The position numbers and the translations under genes were made by a program. Of a stretch of DNA of 64,000 nucleotides, positions 59,480 to 64,000 are shown piece after piece; position 1 is the first letter of the stretch, and the number at the start of each line of letters is the position of its first letter. The stretch lies in the NCBI RefSeq assembly GCF_042650645.1, contig NZ_JBHSBI010000030.1, positions 62,001-126,000 on the forward strand. The letters run 5' to 3'. The notes beneath the pieces are model-generated. The model did not search any database and was not told where the DNA came from. It was given only the letters and a program-made list of their open reading frames with translations. The stretch comes from Nonomuraea purpurea. GTDB lineage: Bacteria > Actinomycetota > Actinomycetes > Streptosporangiales > Streptosporangiaceae.

Positions 59480-60625
59480 ATGACGGATGGATGGTGCTCA
59501 CGCATGCGCTGGGGACCTGTGCCGCTGGATGTCCTGCTCGCCGCCGGAGGTCTCGCGCTGTCGGTGCTCACCACCTGGGGCATCTGGCACACCGGCGCCC
59601 AGCCCGCCGCCGTCACCGGGCTGTTCGCGGTGGTGGGCGGGCTGTCGCTCGGCGTCGCCAGACGGCTTCCCCACCTGGTCGTCGTCTTCCTGGGCGCGCT
59701 GCTGGTCGCCGCGGACACGTTCCTGAGCGCGGCGGTCGACACGTACCTGATCCTCACGCTGGTCGCGATCGGGATCTCCGCCACGCGCGTCACCTCATCG
59801 GCCTGGACGGCCGCCGTCTACCTGGGCGGCTGCCTGCTGATCGCGTCCGTCGTCATCGAGTCGCCCGGCAGGGTCACCCTGTTCCGCGTCATGGTCATCA
59901 TGACGCTGGTGGCCCTGCCCATCGTGATCGGCCGCTACCTCGGGGCGCGGCGCGCCACCGAGGAGGCCGAACGGCTGCGTGCCGAGGAACTCGCCCGCGC
60001 CGCCGTGGCGCGGGCGCGCGCCGACCACGCCGCGGAACGCGAGCACATCGTGCGCGACGTGCACGACATTGTGGCCCGCCACATCGGCGCCATGGTGCTG
60101 CGCGCCGGCGCCGCCCGGCACACCGCGCCCGACGGGCCCATCGGCAACGCGCTCACCGACATCAGGGAGACCGGCCACCAGGTGCTGCAGGACCTGCGCG
60201 ACCTGCTCCACGACCCGCACGGCCGCCCCGACCCGGCCGAGGCGGTACGCGAGTGCGCCGACCGCATGTCCGCGGCCGGGCTCCTGATCGACCTCGACCT
60301 CGACCCGGCCACCGGCTCGGCGCCGCGCGGCACGCGTGCCTCCGCCGCCCGCATCGTCCAGGAGGGGCTGACGAACGTGCTCAAACACGCGGGCCCCGGC
60401 ACCCGCGTCCGCGTCCGCGTCGCCCGCTCCGGCGACGGACTCGACGTGCGGATCCACAACGAGCCCCCGCCCACCGCCGGCGAGCGGCTGCCTGCCTCCG
60501 GACACGGGCTGGCCGGCATGCGCGAACGCGTCCACACCCACGGCGGCACCCTGACCGCCGGACCCGACGGCGCGGGCGGCTGGCTCCTCACCGCTCACCT
60601 CCCCGGCGACGACCAGCCGAACTGA
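59480..60625 (+). CDS. HisKA_3-type sensor histidine kinase, orphan
   Basis: About 381 residues with five to six N-terminal membrane helices, a coiled linker (ATEEAERLRAEELARAAVARARADHAAER), the phosphotransfer helix EHIVRDVHDIVARHIGAMVLRAGA and the ATPase parts VQEGLTNVLKHAGPGTRVRV and GLAGMRERVHTHGGTLTAGP. It belongs to the NarL-type kinases, yet no response regulator gene is next to it; a P450 gene follows on the other strand. ATG 59480 is the best start, ATG 59504 the alternative. A 79-base piece of its ATPase-domain coding sequence is repeated at 63128-63206. Confidence 0.9.
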   Translation: MTDGWCSRMRWGPVPLDVLLAAGGLALSVLTTWGIWHTGAQPAAVTGLFAVVGGLSLGVARRLPHLVVVFLGALLVAADTFLSAAVDTYLILTLVAIGISATRVTSSAWTAAVYLGGCLLIASVVIESPGRVTLFRVMVIMTLVALPIVIGRYLGARRATEEAERLRAEELARAAVARARADHAAEREHIVRDVHDIVARHIGAMVLRAGAARHTAPDGPIGNALTDIRETGHQVLQDLRDLLHDPHGRPDPAEAVRECADRMSAAGLLIDLDLDPATGSAPRGTRASAARIVQEGLTNVLKHAGPGTRVRVRVARSGDGLDVRIHNEPPPTAGERLPASGHGLAGMRERVHTHGGTLTAGPDGAGGWLLTAHLPGDDQPN

Positions 60626-60640
60626 CCGCGTCCCAGGGGC

Positions 60641-61819
60641 TCAGCTCGCGGTCCGGCCCGTCGCGACTGTCAGGCCGCGGATCTCGTAGCCGCCGATCTC
60701 GTCCTTGAGGCTCACTCTCGGCGTCCCCGTCATCCGGACGCCGCCGTCCAGCGCCAGGAGGCGGGTGAGGAAGATGTCGGTCTCCAGGATCGCGATGCCC
60801 GCCCCCGGGCATCGGTGCGGGCCGTCGCCGAAGGACAGCGCCGCCTCCACCGGACGGCCTGGGCACACGGTCAGCGGCCCGTCGCCCACGGCCTCGGCGT
60901 CGGCGTTGGCCGCATCGACGAACACGTCGATCAGCGCTCCCTCGGGCACCGTGACCGGCCCGTTGCGGCCGGGCAGTTCGAGCGCGGCCGTCGTGCGCCG
61001 CCGCAGCCGCGCCACCGCGGGTTCCAGCCGGACGAGCTCGCGCAGCACGGCCAGCCGCTCGGGCTCGTCCGCCCTCTGGTAGCGCTCCATCAGCTCCTCG
61101 TCGGTGAACAGGTGCCAGGCGGCCACGCAGATGAACTCCCGCGTGGTGACCATCCCGGCCGCGGAGAACGTCAGGCATTCCCCGAGGATCTCGGCCGCCG
61201 AGCAGCCCTCGGCGAGCAGGTGCGAGATGAGGTCGTCGCGGGGCTCGCGGCGGCGGGCGCGGACCGCCGGGCGGACGTCGGCGAGGTGGAAGCGCAGCCA
61301 GTTGGTGTTCAGGCGAAACAGCCAGTAGATCCCCCGCACGCTGGTCAGCCCGGGTCTGCCGAACTTCTCGGGAAAGAACCGCTCCAGCCTGCCCCGGATC
61401 CCGGGCCTGCTCTCGGTCAGGCCGATGACCTCGCAGACCACGCCGATCGCCATGTTGAAGCTCAGGTCCGACAGCTCGGCCTCGCCCGCCGCGCGCAGCT
61501 TCGCGAGCTGCTCGTCGGCGAGGTCGGCCATCAGGTCGCGATACCGCTCGTCCACGCGGCGGGGTGTTAAGAAGCGCGCGGTCTGCCGCCGGTGCTCGCG
61601 GTGCTCGGGCCCGTCGCGGTAGAGGACGGGGCGGCGGACCTTGGGGGGCAGCTTCTCCACGGTCTCGATGCCGAGCCCCGCCTGGACGGTACGGTCGCTG
61701 CGCAGCAACGCCCTGGCCTGCGCGTATCCGCGAATCTGCCAGGTCCCGTCGGCGGCGCGGTCCACCGGGCAGGTCCCCGGCGGGTGTCCCCGCTCGATCT
61801 TGCGCGCGTTGCCGTTCAC
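60641..61819 (-). CDS. Cytochrome P450 paired with a MarR regulator
   Basis: 392 residues. I-helix FSAAGMVTTREFICVAAW with the Thr pair, K-helix VLRELVRLEP (ExxR intact), heme loop LSFGDGPHRCPGAGIA. The P-G in place of L-G after the heme Cys and the short C-terminus are features of a P450 group often found singly in actinomycetes. No ferredoxin adjoins. ATG 61819 starts it, with GGGGGA upstream. The divergent MarR gene 97 bases away probably controls it in response to a phenolic or antibiotic ligand (inference). Confidence 0.93.
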   Translation of the reverse strand: MNGNARKIERGHPPGTCPVDRAADGTWQIRGYAQARALLRSDRTVQAGLGIETVEKLPPKVRRPVLYRDGPEHREHRRQTARFLTPRRVDERYRDLMADLADEQLAKLRAAGEAELSDLSFNMAIGVVCEVIGLTESRPGIRGRLERFFPEKFGRPGLTSVRGIYWLFRLNTNWLRFHLADVRPAVRARRREPRDDLISHLLAEGCSAAEILGECLTFSAAGMVTTREFICVAAWHLFTDEELMERYQRADEPERLAVLRELVRLEPAVARLRRRTTAALELPGRNGPVTVPEGALIDVFVDAANADAEAVGDGPLTVCPGRPVEAALSFGDGPHRCPGAGIAILETDIFLTRLLALDGGVRMTGTPRVSLKDEIGGYEIRGLTVATGRTAS

Positions 61820-61916
61820 GTGGAATGTCCCCCTGTCTGCGAAAGCCGGTCCTGATGCGATCGTGCGGCCTGGCGGCGCGTAAGGCCAGGGGCCGCCCGA
61901 ACTTTAGGATGGGGGA

Positions 61917-62399
61917 GTGGACGACCCGCAGGAGCCGCGCTGGCTGACCGAGGAGGAGAGGCGGAGCTGGATGGCGCTGGTCAGCGTGCTGATCAGGCTC
62001 CCGGCGGCGCTCGACGGCCAGTTGCAGCGCGACGCCGGCATCAGCCACTTCGAGTACCAGGTGATGGCGGGGCTGTCGATGTCGCCCGGCCACACCATGC
62101 GGATGAGCGAGCTGGCCGACCTCTCCGACGGGTCGCTGTCGCGGCTGTCCCACGTGGTCAAGCGGCTTGAGCGGCGCGGCTGGGTGCGCCGCACGCCCGA
62201 CCCGGGCGACGGCCGCTACACCCTGGCCATCCTCACCGAGGAGGGCTGGAAGAAGGTGGTCGAGACCGCCCCCGGGCACGTGGAGACGGTCCGCCGCTTC
62301 GTCTTCGACCCGCTCACCAAGGGGCAGACGCGCCACCTGGGCGACATCGGCGACCGCATCACCCGCGCCATCGACCCCGAGGGGCCCTGCCTCGGCTAG
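61917..62399 (+). CDS. MarR family transcriptional regulator
   Basis: 160 residues. SHFEYQVMAGLSMSPGHTMRMSELADLSDGSLSRLSHVVKRLERRGWVRRTPDPGDGRYTLAILTEEG contains the winged helix with the D-P-x-D-G-R wing typical of MarR. GTG 61917 follows GGGGGA. It is divergent from the P450 gene and is the likely regulator of it. The last 40 bases recur in altered form at 63251-63290. Confidence 0.93.
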   Translation: MDDPQEPRWLTEEERRSWMALVSVLIRLPAALDGQLQRDAGISHFEYQVMAGLSMSPGHTMRMSELADLSDGSLSRLSHVVKRLERRGWVRRTPDPGDGRYTLAILTEEGWKKVVETAPGHVETVRRFVFDPLTKGQTRHLGDIGDRITRAIDPEGPCLG

Positions 62400-62596
62400 A
62401 CCCTTGATCCGTGCCGCAAACATGTCGGTGGCGAACGATAGATCTCGGGTGTGCTTCGGTCGCACAGGTCACCATCGGCCCCAGCCGGATCGGGGACATC
62501 GCCCGCGCCGCCTTCGCACTCAACGCGATCTGGAAATGATCAGCACTGGGAAGACGTCACCGCCTGACTCCTATGCTGCCCGTCGGCTTCGCCGCG
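62400..62596. other. Intergenic stretch without a supported gene
   Basis: 197 bases. One frame ends in a plausible but unassigned peptide tail (SRIGDIARAAFALNAIW, stop at about 62541), too short and without a start, so possibly a relic. Nothing else is visible. Confidence 0.4.
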
Positions 62597-63064
62597 TCAA
62601 TCTGCACCGGGGTAAGCGGCGGTGCGCCACCAGTTGCCGGCTTCAAGATGTTCGATCAACCGGGAGTCGGTGACCACCACGTCGTAATCGGCCCCCACGC
62701 GTATCTCCTCGCAGTGGACCAGGGCTGCGGCGGATTCAGGGGACATCTCGTTGAACGGCCCTTCATCCTCCCGGGGAAATCCTCTGCCACTTTCAAACAG
62801 CCGTGCTTTGGCCTTCGCCGTGAAGGGGTAGTTGCGCGTCGCAGTCCGCTCCACACTCTCGACGAAGTCGTCATCCACCCCGTCGTCCTCGTCAAGAAGA
62901 AGGTCCAGTATGGCCTCATCATCTTCCAGGTCGCGGAGGAAGAATTTCGCATCGTTGGGCAGCGGGCTGTCCCATACGTCCGGGTTAATGGCAGTCACCC
63001 GCAGTTGTATGCGGCGGCGTGGTGGATCGACCGCCAGCACCCGCACCGCGTAGAGATCGGTCAT
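62597..63064 (-). CDS. Acidic hypothetical protein
   Basis: 155 residues, not recognised. ATG 63064 is the most natural start (MTDLYAVRVLAVDPPRRRIQLRVTAINPD). The middle is strikingly acidic (DLEDDEAILDLLLDEDDGVDDDFVE), followed by a more ordinary segment with VRVGADYDVVVTDSRLIEHLE-like strands. No signal peptide or membrane helix, so cytoplasmic. Codon third positions here are less GC-rich than in neighbours, and both sides hold gene relics. The gene may therefore have arrived by transfer, or sit in an insertion hot spot. Confidence 0.65.
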   Translation of the reverse strand: MTDLYAVRVLAVDPPRRRIQLRVTAINPDVWDSPLPNDAKFFLRDLEDDEAILDLLLDEDDGVDDDFVESVERTATRNYPFTAKAKARLFESGRGFPREDEGPFNEMSPESAAALVHCEEIRVGADYDVVVTDSRLIEHLEAGNWWRTAAYPGAD

Positions 63065-63127
63065 GGAGGCTATTCTCTGCGTGGACACCCGCACCTTCAA
63101 CAGCCTCAGACGCAGCCTCCGCGCCCA

Positions 63128-63206
63128 GCGACGGACTCGACATACGGATCCACAGCGAACCCCCGCCCACCGCCGGCGAGCGGCTGCCTGCCTCCGGGCA
63201 CGGGCG
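63128..63206 (+). pseudogene. Fragment of a histidine kinase gene (copy of 60433-60512)
   Basis: 79 bases matching the ATPase-domain coding sequence of the kinase at 59480 with about five differences. Translated it reads DGLDIRIHSEPPPTAGERLPASGHG against DGLDVRIHNEPPPTAGERLPASGHG. Nothing of the kinase remains on either side. Confidence 0.8.
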
Positions 63207-63250
63207 GGCGAGATGAGAGCCCCCGACACACCCAGGGCCAGGGGCTCCGT

Positions 63251-63290
63251 TCACCCGCGCCATCAACCCCGGCGAGCCCGGCCTCGGCTG
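63251..63290 (+). pseudogene. Fragment resembling the 3' end of the MarR gene (62359-62398)
   Basis: Reads TRAINPGEPGLG then stop, against TRAIDPEGPCLG then stop at the end of the MarR gene. The match is short but includes the stop codon and lies just downstream of the kinase fragment, so both may derive from a lost duplicate of the neighbouring region. Confidence 0.55.
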
Positions 63291-63299
63291 ACCGCCCCG

Positions 63300-63314
63300 C
63301 CCGCTTCGAGCGGG
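63300..63314 (-). terminator. Terminator hairpin after the rhamnosidase gene
   Basis: CCCGCT-TCG-AGCGGG, a perfect six-base stem extended by flanking GC-rich bases, 15 bases beyond the stop of the leftward rhamnosidase gene. Confidence 0.5.
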
Positions 63315-63328
63315 GCAGCCAGCGGTCG

Positions 63329-64000
63329 TCAGGTGAGGTCGTCGGCAGGATCGCGGAAAGCGCAGGTGAAGACGTGCTCGCCCGGACCCACCTGGACAGG
63401 CCGGTCCGGTTCGGCGGGTAGGTAGACGTCGGCGGTTGTCCCTTGCGGGACGAGCACCCGAAGCTCCAAAGACCCCCCGCGACGCTCCCAGCGGACCTCG
63501 GCCCGCCCGTACGGTGTGACGTGCGCGGCCCCTGCCCTGCTCAGGCCGCCGCCGGGCCGGGGGCGGACGAGCAGTTTGCGGTAGCCGGGAGCGCCGGGGG
63601 CCAGCCCGGCGACCGTGCGGTGCATCCAGTCGGCGACCGCCCCCAGCGCGTAGTGGTTGAAGGAGGTCATCTCGCCGGGGTTGACCGAGCCGTCCGGCAG
63701 CAGGCTGTCCCAGCGTTCCCAGATGGTGGTGGCCCCCATGGTGACCGCGTACAGCCAGGACGGGCACTCGGTCTGCAGCAGGAGCCGGTAGGCGTCGTCC
63801 CAGGCGCCGGCGTCGGTGAGGGCGTCGCAGATGATCGGGGTGCCGACGAAGCCGGTCCCGATGCGGTGGCCGTTCGCGCGGACGAGCTCCACCAGCCGCC
63901 GCCCTGCCTCCGCGCGGCGGCCGGCGTCCTGGATGAGGCCGAAGCGCAGGGCGAGCGCGTAGGCGGACTGGGAGTCGCTGGTCATCGTGCCGTCGGGGGA
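63329..64000 (-). CDS. Alpha-L-rhamnosidase, GH78 (C-terminal part; 5' end outside window)
   Basis: 224 codons in window, open to the right edge. GH78 landmarks: SDSQSAYALALRFGLI, TGFVGTPIICDALTDAGAWDDAYRLLLQTECPSWLYAVTMGATTIWERWDSLLPDG and MTSFNHYALGAVADWMHRTVAGL, followed by the C-terminal beta-sandwich with YRKLLVRPRPGGGL. The barrel motifs are of the inverting (alpha/alpha)6 rhamnosidase family that frees L-rhamnose from plant glycosides or polysaccharides. The catalytic acids lie mostly upstream of the window. A hairpin terminates the gene. Confidence 0.93.
   Translation of the reverse strand, partial: SPDGTMTSDSQSAYALALRFGLIQDAGRRAEAGRRLVELVRANGHRIGTGFVGTPIICDALTDAGAWDDAYRLLLQTECPSWLYAVTMGATTIWERWDSLLPDGSVNPGEMTSFNHYALGAVADWMHRTVAGLAPGAPGYRKLLVRPRPGGGLSRAGAAHVTPYGRAEVRWERRGGSLELRVLVPQGTTADVYLPAEPDRPVQVGPGEHVFTCAFRDPADDLT

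Overview
The window is uniformly very GC-rich, with GTG starts, short overlapping operons and many actinomycete hallmarks: a conservon (nitrate-sensing kinase, roadblock, DUF742, GTPase), a SARP-like gene, five cytochromes P450, a CU044_5270-type partner of an ECF sigma factor, and many TetR/MarR/LacI regulators. It is best read as chromosomal accessory DNA of a filamentous actinomycete, probably Streptosporangiaceae (Nonomuraea-like). That placement rests on gene style only and is an inference. I saw no rRNA, tRNA, CRISPR array or intact transposon.

Layout. 1-9026: end of an ABC solute-binding protein, a CYP157-like P450, an orphan sensor kinase coupled to a DUF1275 protein, a small secreted protein, a two-gene ABC exporter and an MFS pump. 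9388-19661: a secreted TNT-domain toxin-like protein, GH15 hydrolase, TetR + acyltransferase pair, CPBP protease with an 11-residue repeat, a secreted zinc-peptidase-like protein behind a LacI-type palindrome, and a divergent MarR/MFS pair. 19883-30576: a lipid locus. 30617-34407: two tandem secreted paralogues, a LacI regulator, gene fragments around a deletion scar, and a WYL regulator. 34371-42009: EEP hydrolase, the conservon, an ArsR-like regulator and a SARP remnant. 42022-48050: rifampin phosphotransferase divergent from a P450-ferredoxin-reductase-TetR operon, with twin operators between them. 48069-48865: an epoxide hydrolase pseudogene split by a decayed IS200/IS605 element. 49133-64000: ECF sigma pair, a two-component system, a TetR/SnoaL pair, an oxidoreductase, a MaoC/amidohydrolase operon, beta-propeller phytase, a P-loop protein, an orphan kinase, a P450/MarR pair, gene scraps, and the end of an alpha-L-rhamnosidase.

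The most interesting part is 19883-30576. It encodes a serine-palmitoyltransferase-like alpha-oxoamine synthase, an acyl carrier protein, a ketosynthase, a YghO-type GNAT protein (the family of bacterial ceramide synthase), an NAD-dependent epimerase (the family of bacterial ceramide reductase), a PAP2 phosphotransferase and a P450. These are flanked by a WS/DGAT acyltransferase and an MMPL exporter. Together they outline a route: serine + acyl thioester to a ketosphingoid base, N-acylation, reduction, possible hydroxylation, head-group transfer and export. I propose this is a sphingolipid (ceramide) gene cluster in an actinomycete, of a layout I do not recognise as described.
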